64,000 nucleotides of DNA. It comes from Hybos culiciformis (taxonomy: Eukaryota > Arthropoda > Insecta > Diptera > Hybotidae). Below, one piece after another: positions 53,201-64,000 of the stretch (position 1 is its first letter; each line of letters begins with the position of its first letter). Under the pieces are notes generated by a model. That model did not search any database and was not told where the DNA came from. It was given only the letters and a program-made list of their open reading frames with translations. Where the stretch lies: assembly GCA_964007475.1 (NCBI GenBank), contig OZ023274.1, positions 5,580,001 to 5,644,000 of the forward strand, read 5' to 3'. A program made the translations under genes and the position numbers.

Positions 53201-54124
53201 AGCCTAAAAACTTAAATCAATTTTTCATATTCAATTCACCCACCAAGCAACTAAGTTCTAGACTAAAATAACAGCTTTTGAAAGACAAAAAACAAATAAT
53301 TTTATACCCTTTAAAAAAGATTATAACTTTTTTTCTTCATTTTTATATGCCCAAAATAAAATTTAAAAAAATATATACCTACATTATATATAATTTTTTT
53401 TTCTCCCTTTTTTTCTAATCTAAATTTATTCAATTTACAAATTTTCCTATAATTCACTCAAAAAAGGACATAAGGCTGTTATTCATAGAAAATCCTTTTT
53501 TATTACATAATAATTTCACACCAAAATGAGTAAAAATTGTGAAAAAAAGAATTCGAGAAAAATTCTTGACTTTTCATTTTTCGTACCCATGAAAAATTCA
53601 AATATCTCGGATATCCTGAATTATAATATTATTATTTAAAAAAGAAATATAAAAGAATTTTCTCTCTTTCCCCTTTAAAAAATATATAATATATATAAAA
53701 AATTTCAAATATTTTTTAAATTCATATTGGTAGAAATTGGAATAAAAATTCTTATAATTTAAATTTTCAACTATATTATGGAAGATATCTTCATTTTTGG
53801 GTGGAAAATATTTTCAATTTGAATTTTCATGGTTTTGAAAGTGCCATCAGAGTTATTTAAAAAAAAAAAATTTTTTTTTGGGAGTTTTTTTTTTTTTTTT
53901 GCTACAGTTCATCTTGAAAAATGAAAATAAATAATTTGTCATTGCTGTAGCCAAATCTTTACTTCTGATTTTCATGATTTTATTCCAATATGAATCTGTT
54001 GTATTTGACAGGAAAAACCTGTTGTATAAGACCTGAAACTATAAATTTAATTTAAAGTTCAAATGGGCTCTAGATAAATTTTTATCGGATTTTAAATCTG
54101 AAAACTGACCAATTTTGACCAATA
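47283..54124. other. Noncoding AT-rich stretch
   Basis: No supported gene was found. It has long T and A runs, a GAA-rich run near 48870-48888 and a short TGGTCTGTT double at about 51453-51473. GC-richer patches at about 50160-50200, 51395-51480 and 52585-52620 show no extended open frame. Confidence 0.5.
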
Positions 54125-54219
54125 AACTCATATTGTAGCTATAGTCTATTAGATAACCATTACGATTATTTGAGTCTAATTGTAATAATATAGCTTCCAT
54201 TGAACTCATATTGCAGCTA
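54125..54219 (+). repeat. 17-bp direct repeat with 78-bp period
   Basis: AACTCATATTGTAGCTA (54125-54141) recurs as AACTCATATTGCAGCTA (54203-54219). Both fall inside a 64-codon minus-strand open frame that is otherwise unsupported. Confidence 0.65.
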
Positions 54220-55529
54220 GTCGTCTTAAACATGCAAGTCGTATCGTTCCTGGAAATTGACTATTCTTTCTAATATTAAAAATTGTTAATTCGCATATAG
54301 AGGAACTACACACACTTCAATATTAGAGTACGAATAAAAAATACGAACACAATTTAATTGTAAAAGTCTACTATTTGTCTAATATTAGAGCTCAATTCCA
54401 ATAGAAAATTTTTTTGAAGTTATCACCAATATAATATTTATCTTACGGCCCGATTCACAAATATGAACTATGATTTATTAATTTTTAAATTCAACGAAAT
54501 TACTTTTATTGAACAATGAAAAATTTCATTAAATATTTAAATAACTATATAAATATATTGAAGTACCAGATACTTTAAATTGTCCTTGAAATATGTTTAA
54601 ATAACTATTAAAATATAGCATTTGAATAATTTTGAACGAAAACTATTCCAATTTGGATGTGCTTTTTTCATATTCTAGAATTGGATGTTAAAGGAAAAGT
54701 CCAACATCGAAACAGGATAAAAAAAATTGTTATTCCTTTAAATATTATATAATAATTTTTGTTTGTATACAAACAAAGAAGCATGCGGTCTTAAAGTTTT
54801 TTGTTCTACCACAATTAAGTTGGTAAAAATGAAATTATATGCTTTCGGTGAAAATATCAAAATATATACTGCTGTTGGATACTCTATACAAGAAAAAAGA
54901 CTAAAGATGAAAAAAAAAAAAAAACAGAACAGAGAAAATATAGTTATCCCTAAACATTAATTTCACAATTTAAATGCAAAAGTTGATTAAAATTCCATTC
55001 CAAGCGATTTCATCAACCCCCAGACATTAAGATTTAATAGATTTTTTTTTTCTCTTGTTTATGTTCCTTTTTGTTTTTTTTGTTTTTGTCCTGGTTATAC
55101 TGTGGGAGCTTTTCGCGAAATAAAGAAAATTATATCAAAATCTTTTTAGTTTTTTTTTTCTTAGTTAAGCTTTAATAATTTCATTTCATTTTCTTTCATT
55201 ATTATACATATATATACTAAGAATATAATTTTTCTCTCATCCTTCATAGTTTTTAATATTTTATTAGTTTGTTGATGTGATTAAAGAGAATTTATTTTCA
55301 TCCTGTAAAACTGTGTAAATTTGAAGAAAAAAAAAAATTAAATTTTTATTTTACTTAGGATTAAAAATAATTTTTCATCAAAAGTTATGTCGGTGGGGTT
55401 ATCAATTATAAAAACAAGTAGAATTTGAATAAGAATTTTTATAGTGTAATATATTAACAAATGCACACAAAAATTTTATTAAAATTAAAGCTACTAATAT
55501 AATATCTAAAATTCCAAGAGGTGGATGGA

Positions 55530-55737
55530 ACTAGGATCAATATTAAATAAAACTTAAAAACCATTTAAATGTTCACACTTTGAAACTTCATCCGGGCTTT
55601 CATTAATTGCAGAAATTGAATTAAACCATTGAAATAAATAATTATTTTAATGGTTTAATTGAATTTCTGTAATTAATGGAGAATATATTGGCTTAACATT
55701 TAAATGAGTTTTACTTTTATTTGAAATTTATCCTAGT
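55530..55737. repeat. 208-bp snap-back inverted repeat (hairpin)
   Basis: The left arm (55530-55630) and right arm (55649-55737) are imperfect reverse complements around an 18-bp loop. The inner 30 bp of each arm (55601-55630 and 55649-55678) match at 28 positions. Outward, matching blocks continue with gaps: ATTTAAATGTT, AAATAAAA and ACTAGGAT on the left against their complements on the right. Transcription would give a hairpin RNA of about 90-100 nt per arm. It may be a foldback MITE, a hairpin RNA locus, or both. Confidence 0.85.
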
Positions 55738-58700
55738 ATACAATATTTTATAATTTTATTCTATACTATAAATAATAATTCTCATCTATCTTCTGAATCA
55801 AACTTCTATATACAAACAAATAAATAAAAGAATATACTATTTAAAAAGTATGATTGTATTGATATAATAATAATAATTACATTCATCCTTTTTCATTGAT
55901 TGTTATTATTGTACGATATATACCCATCAGAATTATTATCCTACTAAAGGATAAAGTTATTTTATATTTAACTATTATTGTCATCTCTATACACAACAAA
56001 ATGTAATTTTTAATTTTGCAATTTTATTTGAGGACATTTAATAGCCATGAGGATATTGACTTTAAGAGTAAAATTTCTAATATTGATATTTACTCAATTT
56101 TTGTGATGTTCAAAAAATTAACTTGGAAATATAAAATAAATATACGTATCTTTATAGGTACAGTTCACTGTATATTTATGTATTTAAGTGTACATTTATG
56201 CAGTCTTAGTCTCGTCTCGCTATTATATGTAAAGTTTTATTTGACCTTATGGGATATTTCCTGATTTCATTTAAAAGGATTCTGCAAAGATAATTTCTAA
56301 TAAAATTATCATAGTTCTAACAAATTCGAAAATTTCCATTGCTATATTTATTATTTTCCTATATTTTAATGAATAACTTTGAATTTTTGATTAACGCATC
56401 CTTTGGCTTTTAGCTAAATTTTAATTTGGGACATTTCTAATAATTCTCGACCTCAGTTTATACGTCAAAGTTCTCTTTAAACAAATTGAAATAAGGTTGT
56501 TTCTTTTGCGAAATGAGAAAGTGATAAGTTTTTTAAGCCAATATTTTTCTTCCGAGCTAAATTATGTTCTAAATAATTTTGAAATCAAAATTTTATAAAT
56601 GAATTTTCATTTAGGTTTTTTAGTTGACTCATTGTAAGATTTTACTTTTACCAATAACTTTATTTTAGTTGGTTATAAAATAAAATACACATTTATGTTC
56701 TTTTCTTTCCAAGCAATTTGGTTTCTATTTTAGAAAATTTGAAAATTTTTTTGTTATACCAATATTCTCACTGGATTTCATTTTTACGTCTGTGTGGTGT
56801 TAAATTTTGTTAAATATGTGGTAAATCACAGTGAAATTCCATTGAGGATGGCTTTGTTGGAAAAAAAAATACATAAAAATTTATTTGCTTTTTTTTATGT
56901 CCTAATAGGACGAAATTTTATCCTTCAAATAAGGTTTTAATGTAATTGAACAATAATTGGCTTAAGTTTTATGGTTAATTTGTGATTTTTTTTTTTTTAC
57001 TACTCTTATACTTATAGAATCTCTCAAGAGTTTCAATTATATTGGAATAAAATATTTTTATATTTTAAATTTTTTTTTTTTTATCCCTTGTTAAAGTCAC
57101 TTTATTCAGAATACGTGGGTTTAAAATAATTACATAGTGTTTTGTATTACTATATATACCATATTTTTAACGATAAATATAGAGTTTGAAATAAATTGTT
57201 TGGGAATAAAATGTGCAGTATAGCTAGAATTGATAGATAGATCAAATTGTTATAATATTAATGAAATTTATTAGAACTAAGATTTTTGTTGGGATATTAG
57301 CAATAAAAATAATTTATAATAATTAAGTAAAAATAAAAGAGGTCATGTCATTTTGTTCACATTCAAAGAACACATAAGCAATTGTAGTTCGAATATTATA
57401 GTGATAACTAAGTTTAGAATTGAAATAAGAATCAAGTTGTGATGATTAATGAAGAAAGTTGAAATTTAAGGTTTAATAGCCTTCGACTTCTTGTTCCTGA
57501 GAATATGATATCTTGCCAATCTCAATAAAATTCAAATGATAAAAATATGTTTTTACACTCAATCGTAACTTAGATTTCATATTTATAATAAATTGACTTT
57601 AGATTTTGTTTTTAGTTTTTTGAAAGCAAATTTATTTGAAAATTTTAGAATGAGTATGATTTAAATTTTCATTTATTAATTAAATATCTAAGACTTTTCA
57701 TCGTTATGCGTCTTTGTTTTTGGTTAATTCTGTAAAAAATTACATAAGTCACTATCACTAACATTATGTAGGTATTTGTAAATAAAACAAATTTATGTTT
57801 ATGACGTTTTTTTTTTATTTTCAATTTATATTCCTTGTATATATTTGGAGCATTTTTATTTTATATATATATATTTGTTTTGTTTTCTTTTTTTTTTGTT
57901 TTTAATACATAATTTCCATTAAAATAATTTCTATGAATATAATCATTAATTTAATATTTTTTTTGAGTACACAGTAATTCATTTTGATATTAAATAATTA
58001 ATTTATTTTTTTTAATGATATAATTTACTGATTTTTTTTTTTGAATATTTTGTTTTTTTTTAGAACTTATTAAATAATTATGGGAATATTAACTATTGAT
58101 TTATATTTCATTTTTTTTTTTGTATCTTTTTTTATATAAACAAAGAAAATATTTTTTATTGATACAACATTAATTTTATAAATTATAAAAATGAAATATA
58201 TTTAATGAATAATATTTTCAGTGAAATAAAAATAACCAATTAATATAAAAATAAAAAAAAAATTTTAATTGTTTTTAAATTAAAATTTTTCTTAATAAAT
58301 AATTTTAATACTTTTTTTTATTTAGATGTAAAATAATAAATTTTTTTTGTTTTTAATGAGTTTTGTGGAAATTATTAATCCTTATTATTATTTAGAGTAT
58401 AACAATATATTAAAAGAGTTATTTAATTAAAGAACAAAATAATATGTTAAGTAATTGTATAAACATTAGATGACACATTAAGGCAACATATAGAATGAAC
58501 TCAGTGGAAAAAGTTTTAGATATGAACATTGTACACCCTAACAATATTTATCATTAGATAATATTGAGATGTTAATAAAAAATTTGATAATTAAATGTTT
58601 GCAATTTATTTTAGAAAAAAAAAATGTTCATTCGAATTTGGGACCCAAAATGTCTATCTACTCTATATGATAAAAAGTAGTCTAAACTAAACCTTTTTTT

Positions 58701-60145
58701 TTTTATTTTAAAGAAAAGTTTAAACTTAAAACTGTTATGATAATAATTTATATTCCAGTAAATATATAAATTTACAACTTTATTACATAAAATTACATGT
58801 ATTGTATATGTATATTATATAAGTATATAATTGATTTTAATTTACCTGTTTCTATATAATTTTTAACATTTATTTTCTCTTAAATATAAATATTTTTATT
58901 TTTTTTTTTTATATAATTTATGATTATTTTTAAAATTTATTTAATTTTTTGTAAATGATATGTTCGCATGTTATTTTCTTTAAGAAAATGTTTTTCTTTT
59001 TATAAGGTCAAATTACATTAAGGTAATTTTTTTTTTTCAACAAAATAATCTAATTAGATGATAAAATAAGACTTTAAGAGATTTTTTGTATCTTAAATGT
59101 TACTAAGGGATCATCAAAATACTTACATAAAAATTTACCTTAATGTAATGGAATTTGTTTTTTTGATTTTTTTTTTTTTTTTTAATTTTTACTATATTAG
59201 AAGTTCTTATTTTAAACAACAAATAAAATTACATATAAAGCAGATTTTTTTTTTTTCAATATTGAATATTATGGATTTATTATTTAAATTTAATTAAATG
59301 AATAGATTATAAGTTAAAATATATATGTACTTAATACTTTATAGGCCGTTTTTTTTAATGAAAGAAAAAAAAAAAATTATAAGAAGGTCAGAATGATCTT
59401 AGGTGTAAGATCAAAACTTAATAATGTTATATATTAATGCAAATTCGGTTCGATAAAGTCTAAAAATTCAAATCGAATGGAAAGTTTAGAAAAAAATTTC
59501 AAAATTGTTGAAAATTACTTATATTTCATTGCGAATACATATTAGACCCAGAGATCGATAAATTGTGAAAGTGTTAAATTTGTAAAATTTAATTGTTTTT
59601 TGTTTTGTACATTGATGACATTTTCAACAATGTACATAAATGAGTGAAAAATAATATTACTGTATATAATATATATTTTTGCTGGATTGAAATGAAATAC
59701 GAAAAAAAAAAAAAAAACAAAATAATAAACAGAAATAAAAACAATTTTAAATTTTTAAGCGCGATAATTAATACAAATAACCATGAATGAAAAATAATAA
59801 ACGAAACACAAAATAAAATAATATTATTATTATTTTTTTTTTTTAAAAAGCAGACAAAAAAAAAATTAAATATATTAATTTAAATTTTTTTTTTGCTTTT
59901 TCTGTTTAATTTTTTATTTCCTTGAAAAAAAAAAAAGGAATATTTTTTTTTGAAGGTTTTTTTTTTTTAACATTTTATACAAATTTTTAACGCACTGGAA
60001 ATATACGTATTAATTTTATATTTAAATGTGTGTAAACAATAATATCCATTGTGGTTAAATTTTTTCCTATATTTTATGTATTTATTTTATATAAATATTT
60101 TTTTCTTTATTTAATTTAATTTTTTTTTTTGTTTTTTTAACCTAG
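55738..60145. other. Noncoding AT-rich stretch
   Basis: This is one of the most AT-rich parts of the window, especially 57800-59350 and 59640-60140. No gene or defined repeat is supported. Confidence 0.5.
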
Positions 60146-60225
60146 CAAAAGAGCTAAACACTAAGATGATATTTAAAATTGGAATGGGACCTAAAGTGAT
60201 TGAATGTTTGGCTGTGGATGAATAA
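60146..60225 (+). CDS. Weak candidate terminal exon (plus strand)
   Basis: A long T-rich tract (60105-60139) ends in AACCTAG, a plausible 3' splice site. After it, in the frame starting at 60148, there are 25 open codons of balanced composition (…LNTKMIFKIGMGPKVIECLA…) ending at TAA (60223-60225). An AATAAA overlaps the stop region. The segment stands out from its surroundings by composition. No family is recognised and no matching upstream plus-strand exon was found within the window; the donor at position 5 is the only visible partner, which would imply a 60-kb intron. It could equally be chance. Confidence 0.25.
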
Positions 60226-60819
60226 ATGCTTTAATATAAATATTAGCAGTGGAAGGTTGTGGTTTGATTTTTGTCCGTAATTCAAAATTTGTGAATTTTA
60301 TTTCTTTTGAATTTTTTTATGTTCAAAATACTCTGAAACAAAGTTAAGGAAAAGAAAAGAATAAAGATATTGAGCGGCTGTCATGGTGCATCTTTGGCTA
60401 AAACAATTAAAATGTAATTACATACTAAATAATTTAAAAAATCTTCTTTCTAGTCTAAGTGGCCTGACTTCTAACAAACTTCTAAGATAGATTTTAATAC
60501 GTTTGAGGCCATGTAAGAAGAATAATTGGAAATACTTGTAAAATGTACATTTTCCCAATATTGAGTTTATATTTCCTGCAGATTTAATGCGTTGGTAAAT
60601 GTCCGAATATTTTGCACTAGATGCTGGCTTTATCTTCCCCACATACCTTGTGCATCTACATTTGAAGGTTCCAGAAACTTAATTGAATATAACACTTTTG
60701 ATCCATTTCCAATAATAAAATAACCACTTACACTCTCTTATACTAAATATTTATACTATATTTTATATATATATATATATATTTATTTAAATATAATATA
60801 TAAATTTTTATTTTTTTTA

Positions 60820-60833
60820 TTTTTATTTTTATT
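60820..60833 (-). terminator. Poly(A) signals of the minus-strand 3' gene
   Basis: Overlapping AATAAA hexamers on the minus strand (within an AATAAAAATAAAA string) lie about 90 bp after the stop codon at 60921-60923. Confidence 0.6.
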
Positions 60834-60920
60834 TACCAACAATTTTTGGTTTCAGTTTCTCATTGAACTGTAATCGTTTGTTTTTATGTTTTTTTGGGGA
60901 CACATTTGGACAATTTTTTG

Positions 60921-61886
60921 TTAAACTGATTGCCAAACAATTGATGTTGTTGGTGTGTTATTTTGATTTGTTGCTGATTCCTTGGGAATGAAAATAGAGA
61001 AAATGAAATTAAAATAAAATTTTATGTTTCTTTTTTTTTTTTTTTGTTTTATATACATTAATTTTTTTTTTGATAATGTCACATGGAGAAAATATAATTT
61101 TATTCATTTGTTTTACATATTTTTTTTTTTTTAAATATTAATTTGATTAAAGCCTTTTGTTTATATTTATTTTTTACATGACTGTAAGATTACCATGACA
61201 TGTTTTGCAGTTTTATAATATATACTGTTGAATAATATGCTTTATTGTGGATAAGAAAAGAATTGTTTCTTTTAATTGGGCCATAAGAACACGAAAGTTC
61301 TGGTACAGACTGTTGAATGTCAAAATATTGATATTTTTGTTATAGAATGTTTAGTTCTAAGCAAAATATGTTAAACTCTTAATCATAAAGTTCCAAAGTG
61401 TTAATTCTAATTTTAGTATTCCTTTTTCAATGCAAAAAAAAACGATACTCTGCCTTGAAGGTACAAGTTGCTAAATTTTATAAAATAATACAAAAATCTT
61501 GCTTGTTTTATTGTGGAAACATTGAAATATATCAATTATGCAGAAAACGTAATTTTTCCCATAAAATAAAATCGAATCATACTTTGCGTTTATTTCTTAT
61601 AATTTTGGCAGTGAAAACATAGGTATGACTTGAAATGAAATTTTTTTTAGCACCAAATAAAATTATTAAGAAATTCACAATTTTTCTTCCTCTTCACAAG
61701 ATAATAAAAATTATTTTTAATAATAATGCTTACAATACTCAAAGCTGTGACAATGCATGCTGTAGGCGCTTCTGTTTCCGGTGAACTGTCACGTGATGAA
61801 ATTGATCCATTTAATTTAATTTCATCAGATTGTTGTGGTGACAGTACTCTGCCGTCAAAAGAACCATCATCTGGGTGACCATCATT
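60921..61886 (-). CDS. 3' end of an unrecognised minus-strand gene (last two exons)
   Basis: Exon 61886-61734 encodes 51 residues, exactly 51 codons without a stop, between an acceptor (CAATTTATAG) and a GTAAGC donor. The triplet just upstream in this frame is TAG, so the open frame starts at the splice site. The next exon, 60980-60921, follows a pyrimidine-rich tract ending CCCAAG. It keeps the same phase and adds 19 residues to a TAA. The visible tail is acidic and Ser/Pro-rich (DGHPDDGSFDGRVLSPQQ; SSRDSSPETEAPT), then Asn/Thr-rich, ending SIVWQSV. This suggests a disordered C-terminus; no domain or catalytic motif is visible. The exons are clearly less AT-rich than their surroundings. Reading through the donor would instead add 28 residues to a TAA at 61647-61649, a possible retained-intron form. 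Upstream exons lie beyond the window, and function cannot be assigned. Confidence 0.75.
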
Positions 61887-62851
61887 CTATAAATTGAAAA
61901 AAAAAATTAAAATTTTTTTTTTTTTAATTTCAATTATTTAATTTTGAATAAAAAATTGCATTTTCTTTTTTTTTTATATGCATTTTAAGTCAGACACATC
62001 AAATTTAATGAAGGATAACAGTGGAAAATTTATGATAATTTTTTTTATTTATTTTTTTTTCCATTCTTTCATATTAAAAATTGTATTCCACAAGCATAAA
62101 AAACATAAAAAAACAAATTTTTTACATAAAAAAAATTATTTCAGTGAGTGTAGTGTGTATAAAAGTAGTAGTAGCAGAACAGGAAAATAAAAAAAAAAAA
62201 ACAAAAAAAATTGAAAATGAGATAATGAAAATTAATTTACAGTTCATTTTTGCTTTTTAAAAATTTATATTATTTTCTTTTCTTTCTTTTTTATTTTTAT
62301 AATGAAAATAATATGAAAAATTTTCATGGTTTTTAGCTGTCATCAATCATTTTCAATTAAAAAGAAGAAATTTAAGTTGTGTCTCATTTTCTGATCATTC
62401 ATAGAGAACACAGAATATTATACATGTATATATAGTTTTTATTTTTAATGTTTGGTGGTTGCAAAAGTTGAAAATAAAAAAAAATAATTTTCATATTCTT
62501 TTTATCTGACCCAGATTTTGCATTAAATATTTAAATCTTTGAATTTTTCTTTTTTTTTTTAATTTATATTATTTATATAAATATGGATACAGTTTTCAAT
62601 TTAGTGAAAATATAAATAATTGATTTTGTTTATATATCAGTTAAGAGAACTCTGGTTTCTAATGTACAGAAGTGATATTATGTCCATATTTTTAGTTCAA
62701 CATCAATGTAGGCCGAAAAACAAGGGTGATCCGAACCGAATAAAATTCAGGTTGATACCTACATGACCATATTGCATTAAGAAAACAAAACTATTTTTTC
62801 CAATACATAGTTTTGAAAGATTTGACAAAATCTTCAATTCTTTTATATATG
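61887..62851. other. Noncoding stretch, probably intron of the minus-strand gene
   Basis: It lies upstream of the 61734-61886 exon on the minus strand and so should be intron of that gene. It contains T-rich runs suited to a splice-acceptor region and a short GTA repeat at about 62164-62175. No further exon is recognised. Confidence 0.5.
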
Positions 62852-63304
62852 CAGGCCCGGATTTACATAACTTTGCGCCCTGGGCGGTTTTTGAAAATTG
62901 CACCCTATGAATTATACCAAAAGTTATTTATAATAAATGAAAAAAATACTACTAAAGTTAATGTATAGATATATATCTTTATTTTTTAATTTATTAGAAT
63001 TTTTTTCGTGATTTTATTGTAACAAATTTTTTGAAAACTTCTTGAAACGATATTTTGTCTAACATTTTATTTTCTATTGCACAGTTTTTTTTTTTTTTTG
63101 CCTTATAATTGTATTTTAAGAAAAAAAATTTATGTTAAAAAAATTGTTTTTCATTTTTTGCTACGGGTAAAAATAATTTTTTTTCCTCCCTAAAATTAGC
63201 GAAATTTCGCTGAAAGCGAAATTTCAAGGAACGAATTTTGCGCCCTTTAGAAACGTTGCGCCCGTGGCGGTTTCCCTATTTGCCCATAGGTAAATTCGGA
63301 ACTG
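62852..63304. mobile_element. 453-bp hAT-like nonautonomous DNA element
   Basis: The left end starts CAGGCCCGGATTTACATA and carries GCGCCCTGGGCGG. The complement of the right end starts CAGTTCCGAATTTACCTA and carries CCGCCACGGGCGC. These are imperfect terminal inverted repeats beginning CAG, as in many hAT elements. The 8 bp on each side (TATATATG and GTTATATG) agree at six positions, consistent with a decayed 8-bp target duplication. The interior is AT-rich without an open frame of note, and has an inner palindrome GCGAAATTTCGC near 63200. The hAT assignment rests on termini and duplication length only. Confidence 0.7.
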
Positions 63305-64000
63305 GTTATATGTCTTGGAAATCCAAATTAAAATATTTTTAATTTAAAAAAAAAAAAAAAACAAAAAAATTTCATTACACTTTGTTTAATCAATAATAAT
63401 TAATTTACCATTAAAAAGTTTAAAAATCAAGAAAAAAAAAAAAGGATCAGACGAGTTCCTTTTTTTGTTTTTTTTCTCCTGCAAAACTTTTCAAATTAAT
63501 TAATCCTTAGAAAAAAAAAATTAAGTAAAATTTTAATGAAACTTTGCGAAAAAAAAGAAATCATTAAAAATTCCTTCGAGTTTTATTTTTTGAAAAGGAT
63601 TTATTTATAGTGAAAAAAATATAAAAAATTTCGCCTTGAATCAATAGAAAACACTTGATGAGGGAGTTACATAGATACAACCACTTTATTTAAACAATTT
63701 TTTACTAAGCCGTACCAAAGTTGATATACTATTTACCCAGTATCTTACAATTGCTAATATTGTGCTACTCTTTTGAGTAATCTCTTTCCAAGGGGTTGTT
63801 AATCACTGAGCACAAGATAGAAAATTATAAAATTGAGGTTTTTGAGTTGCAGGAATTATTGAGATTGAAATATTGAATCATGAACTCTACATTTTCACGA
63901 ACATTAACTTCAATAATTATATTAAAAATTTTGTTTGGCATAAAAGAGTTATGTAAAATAGTCAATGGGACTACAAGCATTAAGTATTTAGAACTTGGTA
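63305..64000. other. Noncoding stretch, possibly intron of the minus-strand gene
   Basis: It contains A/T runs to about 63620, then more mixed sequence (63660-63830) whose frames on both strands are broken by stops. No exon is supported. Confidence 0.45.

Noticed and set aside
54039..54233. 64-codon minus-strand frame
   Set aside because: It overlaps a 78-bp-period direct repeat, has chance length and no supporting signals.
60418..60642. 74-codon minus-strand frame of fairly protein-like composition
   Set aside because: Lies just past the poly(A) signals of the minus-strand gene; no family motif seen, and the length is expected by chance. A protein search would decide whether it is a transposon remnant.
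62703..62903. 66-codon minus-strand frame
   Set aside because: It crosses the left end of the hAT-like element (62852), so it is not a conserved gene.
1..64000. tRNA, rRNA, conserved microRNA or CRISPR loci
   Set aside because: I looked for GC-richer cloverleaf-like segments, well-known insect microRNA seeds and regularly spaced repeats by eye and found none. A covariance-model scan would be decisive.

Overview
The window is eukaryotic nuclear DNA. It is extremely AT-rich (by eye about four fifths A+T), full of poly(A)/poly(T) tracts, and has consensus eukaryotic splice sites, very short introns (72 and 151 bp in the one complete gene) and AATAAA poly(A) signals. There is no bacterial operon structure, Shine-Dalgarno pattern, rRNA or CRISPR. 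The compact introns, TATA/Inr-type promoter and many small TIR elements suggest an insect, probably dipteran. That assignment is an inference.

Coding content is sparse. (1) One complete gene lies on the minus strand at 34346-35228: three exons encode a 219-residue secreted protein made almost entirely of one thrombospondin-N-terminal-like (laminin-G-type) domain, with a candidate TATA box upstream and AATAAA downstream. (2) The last two exons of an unrecognised minus-strand gene lie at 60921-61886; they join in phase and end at a stop followed by AATAAA repeats, and the rest of the gene lies beyond 64000. (3) The first ten bases read as an exon end plus a perfect 5' splice site on the plus strand, so the left part may be intron of a plus-strand gene. 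A weak candidate plus-strand terminal exon lies at 60146-60225.

Most of the rest is intergenic or intronic DNA with repeats. A 520-bp palindromic element (884-1403) carries about 19 copies of a TTTCGCGGTTATAACA motif in both orientations inside a 29-bp direct repeat. A second motif cluster, TTGTACAA(C/G)T, spans 12920-13302. A 425-bp TIR element at 22629-23053 has TAA on both sides. A 453-bp hAT-like nonautonomous element spans 62852-63304, with a related fragment near 172-231. A 208-bp snap-back hairpin lies at 55530-55737. Inverted copies of one sequence sit at 27443-27536 and 28885-29011, and a direct duplication at about 33728-34010 and 36868-37130 brackets the secreted-protein gene. Several short tandem duplications occur (40, 23, 22 and 62 bp periods).

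In sequence this AT-rich, long open reading frames are expected by chance. By a rough estimate (about 9% stop codons per frame), only the 140-codon frame at 34806-35228 is clearly longer than chance. Most other open frames of 60-111 codons were therefore left out unless splice sites or composition supported them.
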